A stretch of 64,000 nucleotides of DNA from Brevibacterium renqingii (GCF_017808105.1 NZ_JADBHF010000015.1:18000-81999), one strand, 5' to 3'; shown: positions 43,126 through 52,963, numbered from the stretch's first letter. Numbers and translations: made by a program. The notes: a model not told the origin generated them from the letters alone.

Positions 43126-43323
43126 TTAGCGCGGGGCACCGCCGTGGCTAGCCCCTCGCTCTTGCTTCACAGCCAGCACCAGCGCAGCGATTAGGAATGC
43201 CAGTGACAGTCCCCAGAGCAACGCCGCAAAATCATGCAGTCCCGATGCGAAGACAAGCGCCTGGCACGCGACCGCCACCATGAGGAGTGCGAGGATCCAT
43301 TTGGTCAGCCGCGACCTGCGCAT
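43126..43323 (-). CDS. small membrane protein
   Basis: 65 residues from ATG 43323, preceded by a strong AGGAGGAG. Two helices (KWILALLMVAVACQALVFAS and LLWGLSLAFLIAALVLAVK) around a short polar hairpin. Unknown function. Confidence 0.7.
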   Translation of the reverse strand: MRRSRLTKWILALLMVAVACQALVFASGLHDFAALLWGLSLAFLIAALVLAVKQERGASHGGAPR

Positions 43324-43592
43324 GGCTTCTCCTCCTCGCCTCGGCGTCGGGCACATCGGACGTCCTTGTAGGTCTTCCGCTTCCACGGTAAGCAGACGTA
43401 CGCATCATTGCCAACCCACGGTGCCGAGCACAGACGTAGCGGCAGACCGGGCCGATGGCGAGAGGAGAACAGGCCCCTCATACGGCATACCGCTCGAACG
43501 GCCGAAGAACCTCCAGTCTGGAGCGAATCTTGTAATTCACACCTCAGTGCGGGGCTCGAACGAAGTCACGGTACCCTTCGAGTGGAGCGCGT

Positions 43593-44654
43593 TCAGTTCA
43601 TCGACACGAGGATCTTCACTTCGTCTTGGCTCTTCGTCAGACGCTCGAATCCGTCGCGAACGATGTCCTGGGCGAGGATCTTCGAGGTGATGAATGGAGC
43701 GAGATCGACCTGTCCGGATCGGACGAGTTCGATCGCCTCGGCATGGACATGCGCATAGCCGACGCTTGCGCCGAGGACACGATCCTGCATCATCAGCTGT
43801 CCGGTGAGATCGATCTGCACCGGCACTGTATGAATCGCGATCACCTGAAGACGCCCTGTAGCGCCGAGGACACCGAGCAGCTGGCTGACCACCGGAGTCG
43901 CTCCTGCTGCATCGAAGGCGACATCGGCCATAGCCCCCGCCGTCTGCTCGGAAACGACTGCGGCAAGATCCTCCTGCGTCGGATCGACTACGACGTCGGC
44001 AACTCCCGAGGTCTGCGCCTTCGCACGACGCTTCTCCGAAACCTCACTGACGATCGTCGTCAGGCCCTTGGCTTTGAGCACCGCGGCGACAAGCAATCCG
44101 ATGGGCCCAGCTCCTCCGACCACGGCAACTTGGCCTTCGACGGCACCAGTCTGATTGACACCGTGCACTGCCACTGCCAGAGGTTCGATCATCGCCGCTT
44201 GGTCGAGTGGCATGTCGCCAACGGGATGGACCCACCGAGATTCGACGACGATGTGATCGCTCAGGCCGCCACCGCGCCCGGAAATGCCGATGAATCCCAT
44301 CTTCTCGCACAGGTTATAAGCACCCTTCTGGCATGCCGGGCAAGTGCCATCGACCATGAGCGGTTCGACGACGACCGAGTCCCCCACAGAGATTCCGTCG
44401 ACATCGTCGCCGACTTCTTCGACGACACCGGAGAATTCGTGGCCGAGCACGACGGGAAGAGTCTCGCCTGACAGCGGGTGAGCTTCGTCTTCGGTGGGAG
44501 CCGGCGGAATCGGGCCATCATGATAGAGGTGGAGGTCACTGCCGCAGATTCCGTTGAATGCCGGAGCGATTCGAACGGTACCGGGAAGCGTCTTCGGCTC
44601 CTCGATGTCTTCGATGCGGATGTCTTCCTTGCCGTAATACCTGACAGCCTTCAT
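43593..44654 (-). CDS. zinc-dependent alcohol dehydrogenase (butanediol dehydrogenase-like MDR)
   Basis: A 353-residue medium-chain dehydrogenase. The catalytic zinc site is NGICGSDLHLY with GHEFSGVVEEVGD. The structural lobe is DGTCPACQKGAYNLC, with Asp where the first of four structural Cys is normally found. The nucleotide motif is VAVVGGAGPIGLLVA. The protein resembles (R,R)-2,3-butanediol and sorbitol-type dehydrogenases. The start at 44654 follows GGAGGAG. Confidence 0.9.
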   Translation of the reverse strand: MKAVRYYGKEDIRIEDIEEPKTLPGTVRIAPAFNGICGSDLHLYHDGPIPPAPTEDEAHPLSGETLPVVLGHEFSGVVEEVGDDVDGISVGDSVVVEPLMVDGTCPACQKGAYNLCEKMGFIGISGRGGGLSDHIVVESRWVHPVGDMPLDQAAMIEPLAVAVHGVNQTGAVEGQVAVVGGAGPIGLLVAAVLKAKGLTTIVSEVSEKRRAKAQTSGVADVVVDPTQEDLAAVVSEQTAGAMADVAFDAAGATPVVSQLLGVLGATGRLQVIAIHTVPVQIDLTGQLMMQDRVLGASVGYAHVHAEAIELVRSGQVDLAPFITSKILAQDIVRDGFERLTKSQDEVKILVSMN

Positions 44655-44801
44655 TGCTTTGACTCCTCCGATTGCTCTTATATTGTCGAAACTACGAGCT
44701 TCCTTCCGAAACCACAACGGAATCGACGGAAAGTGATCAATCAGTCATCTGCGTCTTCCGTTCGTCGGCCTGATGCCAGCCTCGAGTGAGAGGATGGCAG
44801 G

Positions 44802-47800
44802 GTGTCCGAGACCCGACCTGCCGTGACCGCCGATTGGCGTGAGGCCCTCGCGCCCCTCGCCGAGGCGGCCCCGCGCATGCATACGCCCGTGGCGTTGGGC
44901 TTCGAGCTCGTCGAGGTCATCCCCCGCACCTGGTTCGAGGCGCAGCATTCGGTGCTGCTCGACCGCGACACCGTCACCCCGGGAGCGAATCCGTCCCTGG
45001 CTATCCGACCGCTCATGCTCAGCGAGTCAGGCAACTGGGTGAAGAAGTCACTGACCTGGCGCACCATCGATCGGATGGCCCGCCAGTACGACATCGACCC
45101 CCGCCACCAGGAATGGTTCTCCCAGCTCGCGGGGCTGCGCACTCGCGGCAAGACCGACTTCACGCCCGACGGGGCTCCGTTCCACCTCGGCGACTTCCAC
45201 ACTCCCCTGCTGTGGGAGCATCTCGAACAGGGCGCGAGGATCGGCATCGAATTCGTCGGCATCAACCCCGGCATGACCATATCCATCGGCCGGACGGCCA
45301 CAGCAGCGATCGACATCCGCCGGGTCCAAGGTCAGCTGCGCGTCCAGCCCAGGGCGACGATCGACGAACGCGAGTTCGCCCCGGGGCTGATCAAGCCGAT
45401 CTGGACACACGGTTTCTTCGGCATCGACGTCACCTCGGGCTTCAGCGTCACTCTCGCCCCGGCCGAATCCCCGACGAAGGAGTCGGCTCTGCCCGTGTTC
45501 AGGTCGCCCGGCCCGATCACGATCCCCGACTCCGAGACCGAGGAGTTCTTCGAGGAGTACTATCCGCAGCTGCGCACCAGCGCCGAGGTCGTCAGCAGCG
45601 ATGACACCGTCACCTTCCCGGCCTACCGGCAGCCCCGCCTCGTCACCTTCCTCACCTTCGGCGCCGGCGACAAGCTCAGCCTGCGCTGGTACTGGGAGTA
45701 TTCGGGACCGACGCGGACCTACCCGGTCATCGATCGGGCAGAACTCACGGCCGCCTCGGCGGCGGATTATGCGCAGCTGCGCGACCTAGAGCACGAGGAT
45801 GCAGTGGTCGCCGAAGTCGAAAAGCTCCTGGCCGAGACCCACGAGACGGGGTCGGCTCTGAGCCGCATCACCGATGTCGAACTCGATGACGCCGACACCG
45901 CCGACTTCGTCGTCAACGTCCTGCCCGGGCTCGAGGAGATCGAGCACCTCAAGGTCATCACCCGCGGGAAGAAGCAGCCCTACAGAGAGCTCGGCGGAGA
46001 ACCGAACGTCAAGATCACCTCGGTCGAGTCGGAGAAGAACGACTGGTTCGACCTCGGATTCCAGATCACCATCGACGGCCGCCCGGTCCCCTTCGTCAAG
46101 CTCTACAAAGCGCTGGCGCGCGGCACGAAGAAGATCAAACTCTCCGACGATTCGTTCCTGTCCCTGAACAAGCCGATCTTCGACCGGCTCAAGGCCCTCC
46201 TCGCCGAGGCGGATCTCATCCCCGAATGGGAGCCCGAATCTCCGAAGATCTCCCGCATGCATGTGGGCCTGTGGTCGGATTTCGAGGACCTCGCCGACGA
46301 GTCCGAACCGGCCGTGACCTGGAGGGAGTCGGCCCAGGCCCTGGCCGATCTCGACCATCTGCCCGCCACCGAGGTGCCCCACCTGAATGGGGCGATGCTG
46401 CGGCCCTACCAGGTCCAGGGATTCCGGTGGCTGGCGCTGCTCTACCGGTGTCGCCTCGGCGGGATCCTCGCCGACGATATGGGACTCGGCAAGACCCTGC
46501 AGACGCTCGCGCTCATCGCGCACGCGAAAATCAAACATCCCGTCGCCGAGGCGGCCGACCGATCCCCCGCATCCGACGATGCGACGCTGCCGCCGTTCCT
46601 CGTCGTCGCGCCCACCTCAGTGGTGCCGAACTGGGTGAAGGAAGCCTCCGCCTTTACCCCCGATCTCGACGTGCGCGTGGTCGCGGAGTCGACGAAGAAG
46701 CGCGGCAGCCGGCTCGCCGAGGTGGTCGACGGTGCCGATGTCATCGTCATGTCCTATGCGATGCTGCGCCTCGAGGAGGACCCGATCTCCCGCCTCGACT
46801 GGGCTGGGTTCGTCCTCGATGAGGCGCAGTTCGTCAAGAACTCATCGGCGCTGACCCACCAGGCCGCGAAGTCCGTTCGCGCTCCGTTCCGGCTGGCGCT
46901 GACCGGAACACCGTTGGAGAACTCGCTTCGCGATGTGTGGTCGCTGTTCTCCATCACCGCACCCGGTCTGTTCCCGAGCCGGCGCCGGTTCGACGAGGAG
47001 TATGTCCGCCCCATCGAATCGGGTGAGAATCCGGGCCGGATGCAGAGACTGCAGCGGCGGATCCGCCCATTCATGATGCGTCGGACGAAGGATCTCGTGG
47101 CCGCCGACCTGCCGGAGAAGCAGGAGCAGGTGATCAACGTCGAGCTCAACGCTGCTCACCGGAAGCTCTACGATCGGGTGCTGCAGAAGGAGCGGAAGAA
47201 GATCCTCGGCTTCATCGACAGCGAATACGACAAGCAGCGGTTCATCGTCTTCCGTTCGCTCACCCTGCTGCGCATGCTCGCCCTCGATCCGAGCATCGTC
47301 GACGCCGAGCATGCGGAAGTGCCGTCGTCGAAACTCGCCGCGCTCATGGAGCGCCTCGACGACGTCATCGCCGAAGGACACCGGTCGATCGTGTTCAGCC
47401 AGTTCACCTCGTTCCTCGACCGCGTGGCCGAGGGCCTCGACGCCCGTGGGGTCCCCCATATCGTCCTCGACGGATCGACGAGGAACCGCGGTGCGGTCGT
47501 CGATGCGTTCCGCTCCGGTGAGGCTCCGGTGTTCCTCATCAGTCTCAAGGCCGGCGGCTTCGGGCTCAACCTCACCGAGGCGGACTATGTCTTCCTCATG
47601 GACCCGTGGTGGAATCCCGCCTCGGAGAATCAGGCCATCGACCGCGCTCACCGGATCGGGCAGACGAAGAGCGTCATGGTCTACCGCTACGTCGCCGAGG
47701 GCACGATCGAGCAGAAGGTTCTCGCCCTGCAGAAGCGCAAGGCCGAACTCTTCGATTCCCTCATGTCCGAAGCCGGCACCTTCGAAGGCCGCGGGCCTTC

Positions 47801-47861
47801 AGGCCAGGCGTTCAGCCAGACGGTGACCGCCGAGGACATCAAGGGGCTGTTCGAGGGGTAG
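44802..47861 (+). CDS. SNF2-family helicase
   Basis: A 1019-residue Swi2/Snf2 helicase with GTG start at 44802. Residues about 1-500 are a bacterial SNF2 N-terminal domain. The helicase follows: LAVLYR-GGILADDMGLGKTLQT (Walker A), VVAPTSVVPNW, FVLDEAQFVKN (Walker B variant DEAQ), LTGTPLENSLRDVWSLF. The C-terminal RecA lobe has SIVFSQFTSFLD, SLKAGGFGLNLTEADYV, WWNPASENQAIDRAHRIGQ (motif VI). A bacterial HepA/RapA-like role in DNA or RNA polymerase remodelling is possible; the family is large and mostly uncharacterised. Confidence 0.92.
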   Translation: MSETRPAVTADWREALAPLAEAAPRMHTPVALGFELVEVIPRTWFEAQHSVLLDRDTVTPGANPSLAIRPLMLSESGNWVKKSLTWRTIDRMARQYDIDPRHQEWFSQLAGLRTRGKTDFTPDGAPFHLGDFHTPLLWEHLEQGARIGIEFVGINPGMTISIGRTATAAIDIRRVQGQLRVQPRATIDEREFAPGLIKPIWTHGFFGIDVTSGFSVTLAPAESPTKESALPVFRSPGPITIPDSETEEFFEEYYPQLRTSAEVVSSDDTVTFPAYRQPRLVTFLTFGAGDKLSLRWYWEYSGPTRTYPVIDRAELTAASAADYAQLRDLEHEDAVVAEVEKLLAETHETGSALSRITDVELDDADTADFVVNVLPGLEEIEHLKVITRGKKQPYRELGGEPNVKITSVESEKNDWFDLGFQITIDGRPVPFVKLYKALARGTKKIKLSDDSFLSLNKPIFDRLKALLAEADLIPEWEPESPKISRMHVGLWSDFEDLADESEPAVTWRESAQALADLDHLPATEVPHLNGAMLRPYQVQGFRWLALLYRCRLGGILADDMGLGKTLQTLALIAHAKIKHPVAEAADRSPASDDATLPPFLVVAPTSVVPNWVKEASAFTPDLDVRVVAESTKKRGSRLAEVVDGADVIVMSYAMLRLEEDPISRLDWAGFVLDEAQFVKNSSALTHQAAKSVRAPFRLALTGTPLENSLRDVWSLFSITAPGLFPSRRRFDEEYVRPIESGENPGRMQRLQRRIRPFMMRRTKDLVAADLPEKQEQVINVELNAAHRKLYDRVLQKERKKILGFIDSEYDKQRFIVFRSLTLLRMLALDPSIVDAEHAEVPSSKLAALMERLDDVIAEGHRSIVFSQFTSFLDRVAEGLDARGVPHIVLDGSTRNRGAVVDAFRSGEAPVFLISLKAGGFGLNLTEADYVFLMDPWWNPASENQAIDRAHRIGQTKSVMVYRYVAEGTIEQKVLALQKRKAELFDSLMSEAGTFEGRGPSGQAFSQTVTAEDIKGLFEG

Positions 47862-48013
47862 GGCAGGAGGCAACGGGGATTCTGTCCTGCGAGCTACGCC
47901 CAGGAAATTCTAAGGAAGAGCCTCATCCGGACCAGCGCAAGTGTCTCGCGCTTGGCTCCAGGGTGCAGGTTCCTCATCATTGACATCTGCCTGAGAGCGG
48001 CTTAGTCTGTTCC

Positions 48014-48031
48014 CAATCAATCGATTGATTG
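48014..48031. promoter_or_regulatory. 18-bp perfect palindrome, putative TetR operator
   Basis: CAATCAATCGATTGATTG is a perfect 18-bp palindrome 44 bases before the APC permease start, flanked by GTCTG/CAGAC. The TetR gene at 52037 ends the same operon-like block and is the natural candidate ligand. Confidence 0.75.
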
Positions 48032-48074
48032 ACTCAGACCTTTGCTTCACATAGTGGTGAAATCGGAGGGGCTC

Positions 48075-49460
48075 ATGCCTGGTAGAGAAACGAATCCGCT
48101 TCGAACGCGACCCAAACGCCGCGTCAATCTAATTGGCGCAACCAGCACAATAGTTGGGTTCGTCATCGGAGCGTCAATCTTCATTCTCCCGGGCCCTGTA
48201 GCTGGCATCGTCGGGCCAGGCCTCCCATTCGCCTACCTCCTTGCCGTGATCCCCGCAGCATTCGCGTGCCTATACCTCGTCCAGCTCGGTTCCGTGCTCC
48301 CTGTGACCGGCTCGAACTACGTCGTCGCGACACGATTCGGCTCGCCCTTAGCAGGATTCTCTGTAGTCTGGATGTTCATCGCTTGTGCCGTCTTCGCCTT
48401 ACCGGTGATGGCGATCGGTTTCGCTTCCTATCTCGAGACCCTGCTGCCAGGCATCGATATCACCATTACCGCAATTATCGTCGTCGTGGCTCTCGGTGCC
48501 CTCAATCTGTTCGGCATCAAGGCGGTGACTCTCGTACAATCAGCGATGACCGGACTGTTCATTGTCGCGCTCATCGTATTCATCGCTGGCGGTTTGCCGA
48601 ACATCGATCCTGGCAACTTCACTAACCCTTTCCCGAACGGAATAAGTGGATTGTTGCTCGGCGTCATCACCGTCTACTTCTCCTTCACAGGGTTCACGGT
48701 CATTGCCGAAATCGCTGGCGAAGTGAAGAACGCGCGGAGAACCATCCCACGCGCCCTCATCATCTCTATCGTCCTTATACTGCTCGTCTATGTAGCGGTC
48801 GGGGCTGTTGTGACGGGAACTCTCGACTGGCAGGAAGCAGGGTCTTCTCCTGCTGCGGTCGCTGACTCTGCAAGCCTGTACTATCCTCCTCAGGTTGTCG
48901 CGCTCATCAGCGTGGGAGCCCTATTCGCCTCTGCCACGACGATCAACGCACTATTCACCTCGGTCGTCCGGGACATCCTGAGACTGGGCGAGGACCAAGT
49001 GCTGCCGCGCTGGTTCGCCCGAACTAGCCGACGTCATAGCGTGCCCTATCCTGGCGTTCTCGTTATTACCGGGCTGGTTGTCATCGCCTTACTCCTCAAT
49101 CTCGACATTGAACAGTACTCAATGCTCACGGTGTTCGCGATCCTGCTCTTACAGTGCATCGCTGCCTTCGCGCTCTTCCGGGTGAGGAAGCTCAATCCCG
49201 AACTCTGGGCGGCTTCCCCTATCAGATTCGGCCGCGGTCTTTCTCTGTTCACTTTGGTGGGGTTGCTGGTCACCTCAGCGTTCATAGTGGTCTTCGCCGC
49301 GTACTCTGAGCCTGCCACCGCTGTGGTGTTCTTCATTGTGCTGTTCATCGGTTACGTCATCTGGGCGGTCAGATCCGCCATCGTTCGACGCCGAGGGGTC
49401 AGCCTCGCTGAGACGACACGTCAATTCGATGCGACGATCACCGAGGAACTCGGCGATTGA
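48075..49460 (+). CDS. APC-superfamily amino acid/polyamine permease
   Basis: 461 residues, 12 hydrophobic helices. The first is NLIGATSTIVGFVIGASIFILPGPVAGIVGPG, the APC substrate-binding TM1 with GxGIxxxPG-like break, and TM6 reads VYFSFTGFTVIAEIAGEVKNARR. The ATG at 48075 is chosen because GGAGGGG lies 5 bases upstream. DNA here is less GC-rich than its neighbours. It heads an operon with a CoA-ligase and enoyl-CoA hydratase, so it probably imports their amine or carboxylate substrate. Confidence 0.88.
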   Translation: MPGRETNPLRTRPKRRVNLIGATSTIVGFVIGASIFILPGPVAGIVGPGLPFAYLLAVIPAAFACLYLVQLGSVLPVTGSNYVVATRFGSPLAGFSVVWMFIACAVFALPVMAIGFASYLETLLPGIDITITAIIVVVALGALNLFGIKAVTLVQSAMTGLFIVALIVFIAGGLPNIDPGNFTNPFPNGISGLLLGVITVYFSFTGFTVIAEIAGEVKNARRTIPRALIISIVLILLVYVAVGAVVTGTLDWQEAGSSPAAVADSASLYYPPQVVALISVGALFASATTINALFTSVVRDILRLGEDQVLPRWFARTSRRHSVPYPGVLVITGLVVIALLLNLDIEQYSMLTVFAILLLQCIAAFALFRVRKLNPELWAASPIRFGRGLSLFTLVGLLVTSAFIVVFAAYSEPATAVVFFIVLFIGYVIWAVRSAIVRRRGVSLAETTRQFDATITEELGD

Positions 49461-49571
49461 CCGCGTCCCTCTGTCGACGCGGTGTCTCGCGTACGTGAAA
49501 ACCAATTTGGGGTGGAACTCAGCCCCGAACGCATCGCCCACCCGCTACTCCGATAATGAGGAGGACCACCG

Positions 49572-51134
49572 ATGGCCGCCACGTTGGTTGGTGAGCTCGC
49601 TGCAGCCGCCACTGATAGCCCCAAAGCCGAGTTCCTGCGTACTGCAGAAGACAGTCTGACATTCGCTGAGGTCCACGAACTCGTCGAACAGTCCGCTCGA
49701 ACGCTTGTCTCGCTCCGTGTCGAACAAGGCGAGCGGGTTGGCATCCGTTTACCCAACGGTTCCAACTGGGTGATCACTTGGCTCGCAGTTCTTCGAATAG
49801 GCGCGGTCGCGGTTCCCGTCAACTGCGCCTACGAGACCAGCGACCTTGACCATGTGCTCTCCGACTCGGGAGCAAGCATGATCATTACCGACGAAGAAGG
49901 CCGGAACAAGGTGGAAGGGACTGAAGCTTGGGCTACTGGTTCTTTGATGGTCGTCGTCGATCTCGTCAATTCTGGCCACGGAACCGCATCGAAAGAACTG
50001 CCACCTCTGGAGAACATCACAGCGCGAACCCTCGCCAATCTTCAGTACACCTCGGGCACGACAGGTTTCCCGAAGGCATGCATGCTCGCTCACGAATACT
50101 GGATGACGCTGGGGCGGCGTGCTCAAGAAAACGTCGACGCTGACGTTGGTGATGTGACGATAACTACACAGCCGTTCTCTTATATGGATCCACAATGGAA
50201 TACGACGCTATGTCTGCTGGCGCGGATCCCTCTGGTCATACGCCCGCGCTTTTCCGCCTCTCGGTTCTGGGATTGGGTACGCGAGGAAGGCGTGACATTT
50301 TTCTACGTCCTCGGCACAATGCCGACTCTGTTGTACAAACAAGAGCCGACCTCGGCCGATAAGGACAACCGGGTGCGAATCGTTATGTGCTCGGGAATTC
50401 CTCCCGCGCTCCATCGTCAGCTGGAGGAGAGGTGGGACGCGCCTTGGCGCGAGGCCTATGGAATGACTGAAACTGGTATCGATCTCTGCGTCCCACTCGC
50501 GGCTCAGTCCTCTGTGGGCTCGGGAATCATCGGTTGGCCGGTGGCTGGCAAGGAAGCTCGAGTGCTGTCTCCCGATGGCAGCGAAACAGCGCCGGGAGAA
50601 CAGGGTGAGCTGGTCGTGCGTGGCAAGCCTTTGATGAAGGGGTATTGGAATCTCCCCGATGCGACAGCTGAGGTGATGCGCGACGGATGGTTCCACACCG
50701 GAGACGTCGTCATTCAGCGCGAGGACGGGGCATTCCGACTCGTCGGCCGGATCAAGGACATGGTCCGCCGAGGCGGTGAGAACATCTCCTCCGCGGAAGT
50801 CGAGAACGCCGCGAACCAGCATTCGGACATCATCGCGAGTGCGGTTGTCGCCGTCCCGGATGATCTTTGGGGCGAACAGGTGAAGCTGTTCCTCCTGCCG
50901 AAAGAAGGTCGCACGCCGTCCCGCGCACTCGCAGAGGACGTCTTCGAGTTACTCCAAGATCACCTGGCACGCTTCAAGCTTCCCGCGCTCATCGCCTTCG
51001 TCGACACTTTTCCCCTCACACCTTCCGAACGCATCATCAAGAGCCAGATCCCGGAAGCTCTGGCCACCGAAGGTCCAGGTGTCTTCGCGATGGCCCTCTC
51101 CGTACCTAACAAAAATCAGAAGGAGCACCGCTGA
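49572..51134 (+). CDS. CaiC-like acyl-CoA synthetase (ANL superfamily)
   Basis: A 520-residue adenylate-forming ligase: P-loop LQYTSGTTGFPKACMLAH, GMTETGID, GYWNLPDATAEVMRDGWFHTGDV and C-terminal lysine in LTPSERIIKSQI. The best resemblance is to crotonobetaine/carnitine-CoA ligase and other medium-size carboxylate activators. It is followed by enoyl-CoA hydratase by start/stop overlap (TGATG). Confidence 0.88.
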   Translation: MAATLVGELAAAATDSPKAEFLRTAEDSLTFAEVHELVEQSARTLVSLRVEQGERVGIRLPNGSNWVITWLAVLRIGAVAVPVNCAYETSDLDHVLSDSGASMIITDEEGRNKVEGTEAWATGSLMVVVDLVNSGHGTASKELPPLENITARTLANLQYTSGTTGFPKACMLAHEYWMTLGRRAQENVDADVGDVTITTQPFSYMDPQWNTTLCLLARIPLVIRPRFSASRFWDWVREEGVTFFYVLGTMPTLLYKQEPTSADKDNRVRIVMCSGIPPALHRQLEERWDAPWREAYGMTETGIDLCVPLAAQSSVGSGIIGWPVAGKEARVLSPDGSETAPGEQGELVVRGKPLMKGYWNLPDATAEVMRDGWFHTGDVVIQREDGAFRLVGRIKDMVRRGGENISSAEVENAANQHSDIIASAVVAVPDDLWGEQVKLFLLPKEGRTPSRALAEDVFELLQDHLARFKLPALIAFVDTFPLTPSERIIKSQIPEALATEGPGVFAMALSVPNKNQKEHR

Positions 51135-51904
51135 TGTCGACCACCGAAACACATGACTTGATCCAGCACACGGTCACAGATGACGTCGCGGTCATTAGTC
51201 TCAACCGAGAAGACAAACTCAATGCACTCAACGCCGATATGCTGCACAAGCTAGCCGACCTGGTGAAGGGCTATGGCAACGCTGACGGAGTCAAGGGCCT
51301 AATTGTCACAGGTGTCGGTCGCGCGTTCTCCGCTGGACATGATCTCGCCGGCGCGAACCAAGCTCGCAATGCACAGGAGATCGCCGAATCGGTCAACGCG
51401 TTCCACAACATCAGCCGTGCCTGTCTGCGCACCAACGTGCCCACGATCGCTGCACTCAATGGACTCGCTGTCGGTGGCGCGTTCGAAATGACATTGGCCT
51501 TCGATCGACGAATGGCCGCACCGTCTGCTGAAGTATTCCTGCCTGAGAACTCATTGGGGCTGACGGTGTCGAATGCATCGAGTCTGCTGTTGGGAGGGTT
51601 GCTACCGCGAGGTGTTGCACTGGACTTCGTACTGGGGGCCCGGAGAGTAGGAGCTGAAGAGGCAAAACGCATCGGTCTGATCGACGAGCTCACCGAGTCG
51701 GATCTTGTGAGCGCAGCCATTGCGCGGGTGCATGAGTACACCCCTTCCAATTGTTCTACCGAACAACACCTTCGGCTGTTCCGACCGCCCCTTCGGGAGG
51801 TCGAGAAGGCGATGGAAAAGGAGACAGCCGAGGCTGTAGCAGCATGGGAAACGGGACTGACTGCTCGCGGCAACGCAACCTTCTGGGGGAAACGGTCCAA
51901 CTGA
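51134..51904 (+). CDS. enoyl-CoA hydratase/isomerase family protein
   Basis: A 256-residue crotonase-fold protein. Oxyanion hole SAGHDLAGA and LAVGGAFEMTLAFDRRMAA, then PENSLGLTVSNASS. It resembles CaiD-like carnitinyl-CoA dehydratases and related hydratases. The start overlaps the ligase stop. Confidence 0.88.
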   Translation: MSTTETHDLIQHTVTDDVAVISLNREDKLNALNADMLHKLADLVKGYGNADGVKGLIVTGVGRAFSAGHDLAGANQARNAQEIAESVNAFHNISRACLRTNVPTIAALNGLAVGGAFEMTLAFDRRMAAPSAEVFLPENSLGLTVSNASSLLLGGLLPRGVALDFVLGARRVGAEEAKRIGLIDELTESDLVSAAIARVHEYTPSNCSTEQHLRLFRPPLREVEKAMEKETAEAVAAWETGLTARGNATFWGKRSN

Positions 51905-52036
51905 ACAAGAGTCTCGTTAAAGTTGGCTCCGACCCAAAGATGTTCTCCTCCACGTGTTTCCGTAAAGTGGCCGTGAGGCGTCGGGCTGTACCAGCAATGC
52001 GGTTCCGACGGAGTAACTGCCAGGAGAGGAATCGCC

Positions 52037-52678
52037 GTGAGGATTCAAGAGGTTCAGCAAGCAGCGGTATTGCTCTTCGCCGCACGGGGCTTCGCGGCGA
52101 CAGGCATCAGAGAGATCGGACGCGAGCTGCAACTGAACTCGGCGACCCTATACCATTACACGGGCAGCAAGGAAGACCTCTTGGTCGGGATCATGCGGCT
52201 GGCTCTCGAGAACCTCGCAGCCATGGGCCGGTCCGCCGTAGCCCGGTCAGTTCGACCTCTCGAACAACTCGGATACCTCGTCAGCTCGCACGTCGGTTTG
52301 GCGGCACTCAACCCGTTGACAAGCAAAGTAATCGATCACGAGTTGAGGTCGCTGTCAGCAGGAAACCATGAATCCCTGCTTGTGCTCCGGGACGAATACG
52401 AAGCACTCTGGGCCGATGTGTTCGAGCGTGGCTTGTCAGCCGGGGAATTCACAAAGGACACTGATGCTAAGGTAGCCCGCCTTGCCGTCATCGAAATGTG
52501 CAATGGCGTTGCGAACTGGTTCCATGCCGACGGGCCGTTAACGATCATCGAAATCCAGGAACGCTTCGTCGACCTCGCCGGCAGGATGGTCGGAGCGGAC
52601 CGGCTTTCCGATCAGCTTTCCGAGGGCCAGGTCACCCCCGTGCAGCTCGAGGTCGAACCAACCATGGGGCTCGCCTGA
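52037..52678 (+). CDS. TetR-family transcriptional regulator
   Basis: 213 residues from a GTG at 52037 (AGGAGAGG upstream). N-terminal HTH: AVLLFAARGFAATGIREIGRELQLNSATLYHYTGSKEDLLVGI. The C-terminal ligand domain resembles KstR/FadR-type regulators that sense acyl-CoA. Located 132 bases after the hydratase, it likely controls the APC-ligase-hydratase operon through the palindrome at 48014. Confidence 0.88.
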   Translation: MRIQEVQQAAVLLFAARGFAATGIREIGRELQLNSATLYHYTGSKEDLLVGIMRLALENLAAMGRSAVARSVRPLEQLGYLVSSHVGLAALNPLTSKVIDHELRSLSAGNHESLLVLRDEYEALWADVFERGLSAGEFTKDTDAKVARLAVIEMCNGVANWFHADGPLTIIEIQERFVDLAGRMVGADRLSDQLSEGQVTPVQLEVEPTMGLA

Positions 52679-52910
52679 GCAGGTCTTCAGCATCAGCAAC
52701 AGGCTCGGAGGAATCAACGAAGGAGTCGTGTCAAGACAGTGCCTTTACCGTCTCGTCGCACCACCGTACAATCGTGCGCCGCAGGTCCGTCTGCAGTCAG
52801 TCGTAGCTTTTAGCCGCCTGCTCGACGCAGCTACAGTTTCGACAATCACAGCTCGATCTTATGCTTCAGACTTTGACCGCATCCCTTGGAACAGCGAAGC
52901 AGAAGCCTGT

Positions 52911-52953
52911 GCGGCTGCGTGAGGAACCTCGATCAGGCCCCTCACACAGCCGC
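52911..52953 (-). terminator. terminator downstream of aspartase gene
   Basis: GCGGCTGCGTGAGG (52911-52924) pairs with CCTCACACAGCCGC (52940-52953), one mismatch in 14. It lies 11 bases after the aspA stop on the minus strand. The rest of 52679-52963 (285 bases) shows no gene. Confidence 0.65.
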
Positions 52954-52963
52954 GCATCGCGAC

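Noticed and set aside
44802..47861. SNF2 gene as part of a DISARM- or Dpd-type defence island
   Set aside because: No methylase, phospholipase D or other defence partner adjoins it; it stands alone between metabolic genes.
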